Positions 7,401-14,420 of a stretch of DNA of 35,165 nt are shown piece by piece (the stretch's first letter is position 1; each line of letters begins with the position of its first letter). Below the pieces are notes generated by a model that saw only the letters and a program-made list of their open reading frames with translations, ran no database searches and was not told the origin of the DNA. Position numbers and translations under genes: made by a program. Source of the stretch: Minisyncoccota bacterium (GTDB lineage: Bacteria; Patescibacteriota; Minisyncoccia; Phycocordibacterales; UBA9973); contig JAGOSA010000005.1 in the NCBI GenBank assembly GCA_018062505.1, positions 1 through 35,165 on the forward strand, written 5' to 3'.

Positions 7401-8689
7401 AAAGGCGAGTTAATGTCGCCGTATGTAAAGATATTTTGTTGACCCAAAAGATCTATCATTGGCTCATTATCAGCAATAGTTGTGAGGTCAAAAATACCTA
7501 TACGGTAACCAGAATCCACTGTATATAATCGCAAAGTAGATGGATCGTAGGCGAGAGAATATATCTGCTGCAGGGAAGTCGCAGTATACTCATAATTGCC
7601 AGAATTATTACTCACAAAATCAGCCTGCCCAAGGACATTAATTGCACTTGGATTGTCTGCGAGTGTTGCTATATCAAAAACAAGAACTCTATTTACCATA
7701 CCGACATACAGATAGTGCCGAGCGGGATCAAACGCCAAGTTAGTGTAAGGGATATTGTTGACACAAATTGATGCTGCAGTGATAGAATTACACGGATTAA
7801 TAGTTGTCAGGTTTGGCTGACCAAGCACATTAATGGCATTTTCACTATTTGTAATCGTTGCTATATCAAACACAAGCACACGACTGTTACCATAATCGTT
7901 TACAAAAAGATGCCTATTATCATCAAGCGCCATTCCAGCTGGATATTGAAATTTGCCTGCATTTGTAGCTGCTTGACCTAAAAAGTGAGCTCGAGCTTCT
8001 CCATTCGTAATGCTCGCTACATCATAAATATTTACAGTTCCATTATTTAATAAACTTGTAGAAACATATAGCATTCCATCGACAGGATCATAAGCAAGTG
8101 ACGTCGGGAAGTTAAGGTCAACAATACCGCTTGATGTAAAATCCGTTTGACCTAACACATTAATTGCAGGCTCGTTGTCGGTAATACTCGCTACATCATA
8201 AACAAGAACGCGTCTATTGCCGGGATCTGAAGCAAAGAGCCGTTTTCCAACCTCATCATACGCCAAACCATACACACCATACGTTTGATTAATATCGGTA
8301 TCATTTACAACACTGCTTTTTACGCCCAAAAAAGCGTCTGGTACTTTATCATCAAGTATATTTGTCGAAGGATTTAGATTATACACAACAATACGACTAG
8401 TATTGTCACCGCCAGGACCATTCCCAACAAACATTCGATGATCAATCGTATCAATGACTACTGAAGTAATAGGGTCTGCAGAGAAAAAAGCAGTAAAGTC
8501 TGCCACGCCCGTATCCGTTGGCTGAAATTGACCAAGCAATCCAGAGGCATCGTATGCCCCTCCTGCGCCTTTTGAATAATTCGCATTAATTGCCAAGACA
8601 GAAAAAACAGCAAGAACAAAACCAGCCACATAAAATAGTTGGCGATATTTAGGACGAGCGAAATCTGATGGCGACGGTTCGGATGCCAT
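4427..8689 (-). CDS. Giant membrane-anchored NHL/beta-propeller surface protein (1420 aa)
   Basis: The start at 8689 is preferred over an in-frame ATG at 8788 because the uvrA terminator (8707-8734) lies between them and an extended -10 box stands 7 nt upstream. From that start there is a hydrophobic signal/anchor at about 18-33. Next come roughly eleven propeller-type repeats of 50-70 residues, with the recurring pattern RVLVFDIATI...AINVLGQ.DF and Y(V/A)DPxxxRLYVxD. A putative Ig (He_PIG-like) domain follows, then a second Ig-like domain, and a Pro/Cys stretch repeating CATNPSLPGC-type units. A Gly-rich hinge leads to a hydrophobic hairpin at about 1115-1160. A carboxypeptidase-regulatory-like beta-sandwich (about 1164-1240), two more membrane helices (about 1290-1332) and a second similar sandwich (about 1340-1400) complete it. 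It probably displays a large recognition or scaffold domain outside the cell. Function is unknown. Confidence 0.85.
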   Translation of the reverse strand: MASEPSPSDFARPKYRQLFYVAGFVLAVFSVLAINANYSKGAGGAYDASGLLGQFQPTDTGVADFTAFFSADPITSVVIDTIDHRMFVGNGPGGDNTSRIVVYNLNPSTNILDDKVPDAFLGVKSSVVNDTDINQTYGVYGLAYDEVGKRLFASDPGNRRVLVYDVASITDNEPAINVLGQTDFTSSGIVDLNFPTSLAYDPVDGMLYVSTSLLNNGTVNIYDVASITNGEARAHFLGQAATNAGKFQYPAGMALDDNRHLFVNDYGNSRVLVFDIATITNSENAINVLGQPNLTTINPCNSITAASICVNNIPYTNLAFDPARHYLYVGMVNRVLVFDIATLADNPSAINVLGQADFVSNNSGNYEYTATSLQQIYSLAYDPSTLRLYTVDSGYRIGIFDLTTIADNEPMIDLLGQQNIFTYGDINSPLYNQSDVYSNSVIDGVGFNTPTDVALDPNGHKLFVLDSNVSPHNTRILVFNLDVSNNLIDNVADNVIGVVAPNNQYSYSAFGLYIPLSMTFDSDNDFLYFSDSTSSNVLFGVDVSTVEQHEDIVVTVGDGSLPVYGTAYDSVHRRLFSIQDTNIVVYDVSDGLSDAELPIYTLGQAPLFQSPTALAYDPNHDRLFVADVANSHINIYDFNLTPLADGVEPSNVLGAPDLLTPGNVGASRNTFSFASGSSGFSFDPDSDQLFVTDGQNNRVLIFDVTTIVDGEDAVAVIGQSDFTQNSAETSRDGLSSPRDMVFDVVNRRLYVTDSENNRVIYYNIADMSTETLPGSTEGVAYSSPGHTVTNSQGAVTYELVSGVLPSGLTLNTATGSIVGTSTASSSGTYNFSIQAIDTVAQSAFKSNKVAYSITVVAGGGGGGDPIPQCTDPMANNFNAQNDCEYDPPVVTITSPGVTGTYTISSNTIAISGIASDRDTVTSVVYSMNGSIVTPATGTTAWTTSLLTLIPGSNTFTVTAYNNHGLQTSRTLIIDYSVAPPPDCDDDPTLPGCDPVDPPETCATNPSLPGCNPPPTCATNPSLPGCTPPPTLLCMEPAATNFNGALPCVFPEPTDVCTNISGIQTSVPVGYESILGICTLIPTIDDPVDPPIDPPIDPGGGGGGVVIPVEEVTTSIGVIGLIAGFFTMLLGAFGGALALSEIAFIPARIWQLILGFLGFKKKVRHWGVVYDAVTKQPLDPAYVSLFDADGKEVSTAITDLEGRYGFLVQPGSYRITANKTNYLFPSRKLAGMRKDQIYTDLYFGDYFDVKKEGDVVMKNIPLDPEHFDWNEYIKNEKHLVKRHAGRARAAAIFSNILFYGGFAASAAALYLQQSTYNYVLVAIYIVLFILRQFVIKKPSYGAVSNVGEPIPFGVVKFYSKNMGTLLSTKVLDKYGRYYALAPKGTYYAVVEKKNDDQSYEALHTTNAFDNNKGVINKKFKI

Positions 8690-8696
8690 TCTGTAT

Positions 8697-8705
8697 ATTG
8701 TAGCA
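8697..8705 (-). promoter_or_regulatory. Extended -10 promoter, giant propeller gene (near-leaderless)
   Basis: TGCTACAAT on the minus strand, followed by 7 nt and the ATG at 8689. No good -35 box is visible, because the upstream DNA is the uvrA terminator. Normal -10 spacing puts the start of transcription at or within one base of the start codon. Confidence 0.6.
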
Positions 8706-8734
8706 AAAAACGGCCTATTTTTTATGGCCGTTTT
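8701..8734 (-). terminator. Intrinsic terminator of uvrA
   Basis: Stem AAAACGGCC/GGCCGTTTT (8707-8715 with 8726-8734) and a 10-nt AT loop, followed on the minus strand by a T-run. It lies about 80 nt past the uvrA stop and directly upstream of the next gene's promoter. Confidence 0.85.
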
Positions 8735-8811
8735 CCACATTTTTTGTTTATAACTATTTGAGGAAATATTGATTAGAAATTCATTCAAATATGCTTAGTG
8801 AGTTTTTTAGA

Positions 8812-11604
8812 CTAGAGGATTTTCTTGAGATATTTTCCAGTATGGCTTTTCGGATGGTTTGCGACTTCTTCTGGCGTGCCGCGAGCAATAATTTTACCGC
8901 CGCCTTCACCGCCTTCTGGACCAAAGTCGAGCAAATAGTCAGCACACTTGATGAGATCGAGGTTGTGTTCAATGACAATGACACTATTGCCTTTCGCGAC
9001 GAGGCGATTGAGGACAGCGATCAGGTTTTGAACATCGTCGTAGTGGAGACCGACAGTTGGCTCGTCGAGCAAGTACATTGTTCGCTCCAAGTGTGGACGA
9101 TAGAGTTCAGAAGCGATTTTCACTCGCTGTGCTTCGCCACCGGAAAGTGTTTTTGCAGATTGGCCGAGCTTAATGTAGCCAAGACCAACATCGTCGAGCG
9201 TTTTGAGGCGATCGTAAATCGATGGAACATCTTTGAAGAATTCCAGTGCTTCTTCGACTGTCATTTCCAAAACTTCAAAAATATTTTTGCGCTTGAATTT
9301 TACAGTAAGCGTTTCTTTGTCGAATCGTTTGCCGTTGCAGATGTCGCACGTCACATAAACTGTCGGCAAGAAGTGCATTTCAACAGCGATTTCGCCATTA
9401 CCTTCGCAGGCTTCACAACGTCCGCCTTTGACATTGAAAGAAAATCGATTTACTTTCCAGCCGCGAAGACGAGCTTCTTCTGTTGCAGCAAAAAGATCGC
9501 GAATGTGTGTGAATGCGCCTGTGTATGTCGCCAAGTTTGAGCGCGGAGTTCGTCCGATTGGAGATTGGTCGATCAAAATTGCGCGAGACAAATATTCATG
9601 GCCAGTAAATGACGCACAGTTAAAAATAGTATTTGTTCGATACTTTCTCTCAAATTTTCCTTGGAGGTTTTTATAGAGGACTTCGTAGAGGAATGAACTT
9701 TTACCTGAACCAGAAACGCCTGTGATCGCCACGAGCTTGCCGAGCGGCAATTCCATATTTTGGTTTTGAATATTGAAAATGTTTGCACCGACGATTTTGA
9801 TGATGCCTTTATCCCCTTCACGTCGATTTTCAGGAACGGCAATTTCAGCTTCTTTGCGAAGGTAAGCGAGCGTGCGCGAGCCGTTCGTTAGCTTTTTTGC
9901 AGCTGGAGTTTTTTCGAGCATGTCAGCGAGCCAGCCTGAAGCGATAACCTCCCCGCCATGGACGCCAGCTTTTGGACCGATATCAATAATGTAATCAGAT
10001 GCATAGATAGTGTCTTCGTCGTGTTCAACAACAATGATCGTATTGCCGAGATCGCGAAGGCCTTCAAGTGTTTTGATCAAGCGCTCATTGTCGCGCTGAT
10101 GGAGGCCGATCGTTGGTTCGTCGAGCACATACATTGCGCCGACGAGTTTTGAACCGAGCTGCGAAGCGAGTCGAATACGCTGGGCTTCGCCGCCAGACAA
10201 TGTATTTGCACGGCGATCGAGCGCCAAGTAATCGAGACCGACGTCATAAAGAAATATCAATCGGTCTTCAATTTCGCGCAGAACTGTTTTAGCGATTTCT
10301 TTTTCTTTTGGAGTGAGCTTGAGCGAACCGAAAAAGTTCACGGCATCAGTGACGGACATCGACGTGACATCGACAACGTTTTTACGCTTGTCATTGTATG
10401 TTAGAACATCGCCTTTCTTGGTGACATTTTTTTCAGTCGTTTTGCCGAGATCAGCGCCGAGGAAGACATTGAGTGCTTCTTTGCGAAGACGCGCACCGCC
10501 GCAGTCTTCGCATTTCTCTGTACCGAGGAAATATTTTGTGCCAAGGCCGTTGCAGGTTGGACATGCGCCATATGGAGAGTTGAATGAGAAAAGACGCGGT
10601 TCGATTTCTGGGAAAGAGAAGCCGTCGTTTGGACATGCGAATTTTGCTGACATCAGGAATTCTTCAGCTTCATCTGCTACAATTTCTCCTTTTTTCTTTT
10701 TGGCTTCTGGTTCGTCGCCGTTCTGCTCTTCGCCAAATGAAATTTTTACCAAGCCTTCAGTTTCGAGAATTGACCGCTCAACAGCTTCAGAAAGTCGGAT
10801 TTCTGTATCGCGAGGATTGTCAGTAAATTCATGGAGCGCAATTTCGTCGACGAGAATGTCGATGTTGTGAGCTTTGTGTTTATCAATTTCTATGCGATCT
10901 CGCAGGTTCTGAAGATTGCCGTCGATGCGAACGCGCGCAAAACCCTTGCCGAGCATGTCGTACAAGAGCTGATAGTATTCGCCTTTTCGCCCGCGAACGA
11001 GTGGCGCAAAAATCCGAACGAGCCGATCGTCGAATTCAACGCCCATTACATTTTTGAGTGCAGTTTTACCTTTTCCATCTTTTCCGTTTTTTAATTTTGC
11101 CTCTTTTGTCTTTTCCGAAACTTTATCTTGGATGAAGCGGCCGATTTCTTCGTTTGATAGTTTTTTGATTTCTTCGCCGCAGATTGGGCAAAAAGGACGG
11201 CCGACACGAGCATAGAGTACGCGCAAGTAGTCATAGATTTCAGTAATTGTCGCAACAGTCGAGCGCGGGTTGTTCGAGCGCGACTTTTGATCAATAGAAA
11301 TTGCTGGCGAAAGACCAGAAATCTCATCGACATCAGGCTTACCCATTTGACGGAGGAATTGGCGAGCATACGAAGAAAGCGACTCAACGTAGCGTCGCTG
11401 GCCCTCGGCAAAGATTGTGTCAAAAGCGAGAGATGATTTTCCAGAACCAGACATGCCGGTAATCGCAATCATTTTATTGCGCGGCATTTCGACGCTGATG
11501 TTCTTGAGGTTGTGCGTGCGTGCACCTTTGACCACAATTTTACCAGCTGAAAAATCATTTTCTCGGTTTACATTTTCTTTAGATTGTCTTGATGGGTTTT
11601 TCAT
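8812..11604 (-). CDS. uvrA: Excinuclease ABC subunit A (930 aa)
   Basis: UvrA is the damage-sensing ATPase dimer that loads UvrB. Both ABC modules are complete: Walker A GMSGSGKSS at about 50-58 and again GVSGSGKSS, with two LSGGEAQR signatures and the DEPT Walker B motifs. The C-terminal zinc module (CEAC...CDIC) is intact. In the first zinc module the second ligand is changed: C-P-N-D instead of C-x-x-C (Cys324, Asp327, then Cys348 and Cys351). A Lys/Glu-rich insertion lies just before that module. The ATG at 11604 is chosen because the upstream in-frame codons cover the leader and its GC hairpin. Length is typical for the family. The gene ends at its own terminator. Confidence 0.97.
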   Translation of the reverse strand: MKNPSRQSKENVNRENDFSAGKIVVKGARTHNLKNISVEMPRNKMIAITGMSGSGKSSLAFDTIFAEGQRRYVESLSSYARQFLRQMGKPDVDEISGLSPAISIDQKSRSNNPRSTVATITEIYDYLRVLYARVGRPFCPICGEEIKKLSNEEIGRFIQDKVSEKTKEAKLKNGKDGKGKTALKNVMGVEFDDRLVRIFAPLVRGRKGEYYQLLYDMLGKGFARVRIDGNLQNLRDRIEIDKHKAHNIDILVDEIALHEFTDNPRDTEIRLSEAVERSILETEGLVKISFGEEQNGDEPEAKKKKGEIVADEAEEFLMSAKFACPNDGFSFPEIEPRLFSFNSPYGACPTCNGLGTKYFLGTEKCEDCGGARLRKEALNVFLGADLGKTTEKNVTKKGDVLTYNDKRKNVVDVTSMSVTDAVNFFGSLKLTPKEKEIAKTVLREIEDRLIFLYDVGLDYLALDRRANTLSGGEAQRIRLASQLGSKLVGAMYVLDEPTIGLHQRDNERLIKTLEGLRDLGNTIIVVEHDEDTIYASDYIIDIGPKAGVHGGEVIASGWLADMLEKTPAAKKLTNGSRTLAYLRKEAEIAVPENRREGDKGIIKIVGANIFNIQNQNMELPLGKLVAITGVSGSGKSSFLYEVLYKNLQGKFERKYRTNTIFNCASFTGHEYLSRAILIDQSPIGRTPRSNLATYTGAFTHIRDLFAATEEARLRGWKVNRFSFNVKGGRCEACEGNGEIAVEMHFLPTVYVTCDICNGKRFDKETLTVKFKRKNIFEVLEMTVEEALEFFKDVPSIYDRLKTLDDVGLGYIKLGQSAKTLSGGEAQRVKIASELYRPHLERTMYLLDEPTVGLHYDDVQNLIAVLNRLVAKGNSVIVIEHNLDLIKCADYLLDFGPEGGEGGGKIIARGTPEEVANHPKSHTGKYLKKIL

Positions 11605-11638
11605 ATGAATATGCTTCGCTTTAGTATAGACAGAAACT

Positions 11639-11660
11639 CCCCTGCGCATTGCGCTCGGGG
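11639..11660 (-). other. GC-rich hairpin in the uvrA leader
   Basis: CCCC and GCGC arms pair with GCGC and GGGG across a 3-nt loop with a small internal bulge. It lies between the predicted uvrA transcription start (near 11673) and the ATG. It has no T-run, so it is not a terminator. A translational or stability role is only a guess. Confidence 0.5.
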
Positions 11661-11679
11661 GTTACTATCTCACGGCCAG

Positions 11680-11707
11680 AGTATAGCACGTAGAGCAAGT
11701 TTGACAA
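11680..11707 (-). promoter_or_regulatory. uvrA promoter
   Basis: -35 TTGTCA (11702-11707), a 16-nt spacer and -10 TATACT (11680-11685) with TGC before it (extended -10), read on the minus strand. The leader would be about 70 nt. A second TATACT at 11621-11626 (20 nt before the ATG) is a weaker alternative. No LexA-type operator is recognisable. Confidence 0.6.
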
Positions 11708-11728
11708 AAGGCAGAAACGCTATATATT
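11701..11728 (+). promoter_or_regulatory. Promoter of the 154-aa gene, back to back with the uvrA promoter
   Basis: A perfect -35 TTGACA (11701-11706), a 16-nt spacer and -10 TATATT (11723-11728). The start site would fall near 11735, about 11 nt before the ATG. Its -35 box overlaps the -35 box of uvrA on the other strand by five bases. Confidence 0.65.
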
Positions 11729-11745
11729 TAAGAAAAAAAATCGCT

Positions 11746-12210
11746 ATGACAACAAAATACTCATACTCAGAACTAGTCGAGAATCGGCAAAAGCCCATGA
11801 TAGATCTTCTGCTAGAAAATTACGAGCATCTCAAAAAAGCGCTACTAGACCGTAGAGTCACTATTACAGAAAGAGAAAAGCAATTCTCGTTACCATCTAA
11901 CTACTTTCAAAAAACTGAGAGTGTGGAACAAGATCATCCACTCCCCTTGCATGCTACTTTTGAACTGCTAACTTACCACGAAGACAGGATCATAACTCTC
12001 GACCTTTCTCTGATTTACAAAATGAATGGATTGGCACAAACAGAATTTAAATGGATTGGCAGTAGTGTAACAGCAATCAAAAGTACAGAATTTAATCGCG
12101 TTTCGCTTTTCAATCCAAACATCTTAGACCTGCTTGCTGATTTTTTCTGCACAAGCAGAAACCTCGAAGCAAAACTCTCGTTCGTAAAACATTTTAATCT
12201 CACTGCATAA
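11746..12210 (+). CDS. Hypothetical cytoplasmic protein (154 aa)
   Basis: I do not recognise the family. The ATG at 11746 is chosen because it lies just behind a good promoter, whereas the open frame upstream crosses that promoter. There is no signal peptide or membrane helix. The N-terminal third is helical and charged (about 5-45). The rest alternates beta-like and helical segments and ends in a helix with FCTSRNLEAKLSFVKHF. There is no Shine-Dalgarno site. The gene is a single unit between a promoter and a terminator, divergent from uvrA. The shared promoter region is the only hint of a link to DNA repair. Confidence 0.75.
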   Translation: MTTKYSYSELVENRQKPMIDLLLENYEHLKKALLDRRVTITEREKQFSLPSNYFQKTESVEQDHPLPLHATFELLTYHEDRIITLDLSLIYKMNGLAQTEFKWIGSSVTAIKSTEFNRVSLFNPNILDLLADFFCTSRNLEAKLSFVKHFNLTA

Positions 12211-12222
12211 TATTCATGCAGC

Positions 12223-12260
12223 AATCGCGCCACAGCAATAACTGCGGCGCGATTTTTTTA
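12223..12260 (+). terminator. Intrinsic terminator
   Basis: Stem AATCGCGCC (12223-12231) with GGCGCGATT (12246-12254), a 14-nt loop and a T-run to about 12260. It ends the 154-aa gene. Confidence 0.85.
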
Positions 12261-12320
12261 TTTTTCTCAAACATTTTTTTCTATCCACACTTTTTACTAC
12301 TTGTTGCGTGCGACTTCGCA

Positions 12321-12326
12321 TATACT
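12321..12326 (+). promoter_or_regulatory. Likely -10 box of the DoxX gene
   Basis: TATACT with only 10 nt before the ATG at 12337, so the leader would be 3-5 nt. A TTGTTG at 12301 is too close (14-nt spacer) to be a convincing -35 box. Confidence 0.45.
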
Positions 12327-12336
12327 GATATATAAG

Positions 12337-13407
12337 ATGCGTTATATTGCATTAGCATTTTCTTTTCTCTTTCTTGGCGCTCGTTCTGCGAGCGCGCATG
12401 TTGGCTATGTCGTTGAAACAGAAACACTCAAAAGTATCGGCGGCACAGACTTCAGTTTTTTGTTTTCTCCATTCCATGACATCAACAATGTCATGATCAT
12501 GCTCTGTGTCATTCTGATGATTGGCGCACTCTACTATCTTGGACACCACATACCGGCTTTCATACACGAACTTACTTTCATAAAAAAACAAATAGTTTCT
12601 TACAAAGACTATGCGCCATGGATACTTCGCCTCGGACTCGGCATCATGCTGATGGGGGCAGGCATACACGGTGTCCTCATTAGCCCAATCGCACCAACAG
12701 TTGTCAGTGTTGCAGCGCTTGAGCTCATAATCGGCTTCTGTCTTCTGCTTGGCTTCCTCATAACACCAAGCCTACTGATTGTTATCGGCTTTTACCTTGC
12801 TGGGCTCTTGAACAATGGTTACCTTTTCGGTAGCCTCGAAGTCATCGGCAGTGCGATTGCTCTCTTCTTGCTCGCAGACAGCCGACCAAGCTTCGATCAC
12901 ATTGTCGGCATTCCGATGCTGATGAGAAATAAACTCGCTGAATACGCCCCAATCGTCCTGCGTATTGCACTCGGTGGCGCTTTTGTTTTCTTGGCATTCT
13001 ACGAGAAAATATTCAACCCTCACTACTTCGAATCTGTAGTCGAAAGCTTCAACTTGCTTTCTGTCATGCCGGTATCAGCTGCAATGTGGACGCTTTCAGT
13101 CGGCATCATTGAACTGATCGTTGGCCTCTTCCTCATTTTTGGATTCAAGACGCGCATCACATCTGCAATTGCATTCTTTGTTTTCACCGCAACATTCTTT
13201 TTCTTTGGAGAAAAAGTCTACTCGCATGTTTCAATTTTTGCTGGCCTTTCTGCTCTCTTTATTTTGGGAGGCGGCATCTGGTCAGTCGACGAATACCTCG
13301 AGAACCGCAGCAACAAACCTGCGAAGCCAGCTAAGGCTCGCGCGCCACGAAAGATATCCTCCAAAAAGACTGTACGCAAGCCAAGGAAGGTGGTACTCTC
13401 AAAATAA
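12337..13407 (+). CDS. Tandem DoxX-like integral membrane protein (356 aa)
   Basis: The start at 12337 gives a clean N-terminal signal sequence (MRYIALAFSFLFLGARSASA) and follows the -10 box. The protein is highly hydrophobic with about eight to nine membrane helices. Two copies of the same motif, YAPWILRLGLGIMLMGAGIH and YAPIVLRIALGGAFVFLAFY, begin two four-helix DoxX-like halves, so the gene looks like an internal duplication. DoxX-family proteins are small inner-membrane proteins linked to redox or quinone processes. The precise role here is unknown. The last 40 residues are a Lys/Arg/Pro-rich cytoplasmic tail. It ends near a bidirectional terminator at 13607. Confidence 0.8.
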   Translation: MRYIALAFSFLFLGARSASAHVGYVVETETLKSIGGTDFSFLFSPFHDINNVMIMLCVILMIGALYYLGHHIPAFIHELTFIKKQIVSYKDYAPWILRLGLGIMLMGAGIHGVLISPIAPTVVSVAALELIIGFCLLLGFLITPSLLIVIGFYLAGLLNNGYLFGSLEVIGSAIALFLLADSRPSFDHIVGIPMLMRNKLAEYAPIVLRIALGGAFVFLAFYEKIFNPHYFESVVESFNLLSVMPVSAAMWTLSVGIIELIVGLFLIFGFKTRITSAIAFFVFTATFFFFGEKVYSHVSIFAGLSALFILGGGIWSVDEYLENRSNKPAKPAKARAPRKISSKKTVRKPRKVVLSK

Positions 13408-13427
13408 ACCAATAAAATCATAAGGCT

Positions 13428-13559
13428 ATGATGGCAAACGTTCACTATGGTTATCAGACATGGAGAAATCCATACGCAAACCGCAACCCAAGAGGGTTAT
13501 CAAAAACACACGGACACCACAGACAATTTTGCCGAAGAGATGGACGACGGCGAAACTGA
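13428..13559 (+). CDS. Possible 43-aa basic microprotein (doubtful)
   Basis: A short open frame begins with two ATGs 20 nt after the DoxX stop, with AAGG a few bases upstream. The product is rich in His, Arg and Asn and ends in an arginine cluster. No family is recognised. Its stop is TGA, which no confident gene in the window uses, and this counts against it being real. It would be cotranscribed with DoxX, before the terminator at 13607. Confidence 0.22.
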   Translation: MMANVHYGYQTWRNPYANRNPRGLSKTHGHHRQFCRRDGRRRN

Positions 13560-13606
13560 GCAATCCAGCTAAATCACATATTTAGCAACACGAACAAAAC
13601 ATTAAA

Positions 13607-13636
13607 AAAAATCCTGCATCATGTGTAGGATTTTTC
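13607..13636. terminator. Bidirectional intrinsic terminator
   Basis: Stem AAAAATCCT (13607-13615) with AGGATTTTT (13627-13635), extended inward by three weaker pairs. It lies between the DoxX gene and the convergent 245-aa gene. Confidence 0.85.
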
Positions 13637-13667
13637 TTTTACATATATTTCTGAGCAGTATCCTCGT

Positions 13668-14405
13668 TTAGCGATCGACTTTGACGACAATCGGTCCAGC
13701 CGCATACGGAGCAATGTCATACGGAGAGAAGAAGAATCGAATGTAGTCTGTGCCAAATGTAAATCGCTGGAATGCAGTTTCGTCGAGCTTACTAATGTCT
13801 TCAAAAAGCATTTCGTCAGGATCCATGCTGCCGTCGCCTGCATCTGCAAGACGCTTAGCGAGTTCATCGTGGACTGCGACTTTTATTTTCGGCTTGAGTG
13901 CACTCAAATATTTGTCGTCTGCAGGATAGAGATCTGCAAGCTTGAGCTCTTTGCCCGTATCAATGTCGTAGTTGAATGTTCTGAAGTATTGATTCGGATG
14001 AGCGCCGCCAGTGTATTCGTTGACGGTAAAGACGAGGCTGACATAGTCAGTATTTGCCTGCTCAACTTCGTACGTCGTTGAAAATGAATAGCTTGTGACA
14101 ACGGAGTCAGGCATGCCTTCTGAAACGAGCTTTTCGATATTCGCAACTTCATTGTCGATAAATGATTTGATGTCGCTATTGATAACAGCCGGTACATTTT
14201 CGAATTCTGGGTAAGTAACATTGATCGAAACATTTGCTGTTTCTTTTGTAATCTTTTTATCTGTCTTTGTGAGAATGTTGAGCGATTCGCTCGGCATTGG
14301 CTCGTTAGCTACAGGCAAGCCCCGCTGTGGCTTAAATAGCACTACTAATATGAGCGCAAGGACTGCGGCGGCGAATAATATGTATCCAAGTGTTTTCTTT
14401 TCCAT
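13668..14405 (-). CDS. Membrane-anchored DUF3298/DUF4163-type domain protein (245 aa)
   Basis: One N-terminal membrane helix (about 7-24) is followed by an extracytoplasmic domain. The tract YTGGAHPNQYFRTFNYD (131-147) and the late FFSPYDIAPYAAGP (about 225-238) match the DUF3298 pattern seen in RsiV-like anti-sigma factors and in the accessory domain of some peptidoglycan deacetylases. The RsiV-type domain binds lysozyme in Firmicutes; whether this one binds anything similar is unknown. It starts 15 nt after the uvrB stop but has its own extended -10 box, 6 nt before the ATG, so it may be expressed independently as a leaderless mRNA. Confidence 0.75.
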   Translation of the reverse strand: MEKKTLGYILFAAAVLALILVVLFKPQRGLPVANEPMPSESLNILTKTDKKITKETANVSINVTYPEFENVPAVINSDIKSFIDNEVANIEKLVSEGMPDSVVTSYSFSTTYEVEQANTDYVSLVFTVNEYTGGAHPNQYFRTFNYDIDTGKELKLADLYPADDKYLSALKPKIKVAVHDELAKRLADAGDGSMDPDEMLFEDISKLDETAFQRFTFGTDYIRFFFSPYDIAPYAAGPIVVKVDR

Positions 14406-14411
14406 ATGTAA

Positions 14412-14420
14412 ATAATACCA
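14412..14420 (-). promoter_or_regulatory. Extended -10 promoter, 245-aa gene (leaderless)
   Basis: TGGTATTAT on the minus strand, exactly 6 nt before the ATG at 14405. It abuts the uvrB stop codon. No clear -35 box. Confidence 0.6.

Noticed and set aside
8690-8788. A longer N-terminus for the giant protein starting at 8788
   Set aside because: The extension would have to cross the uvrA terminator, and the promoter box lies 7 nt before the inner ATG.
8791-9540. A 249-codon plus-strand frame opposite the end of uvrA
   Set aside because: It lies wholly antisense to a strongly conserved coding region, has no promoter or domain, and is explained by the codon bias of uvrA.
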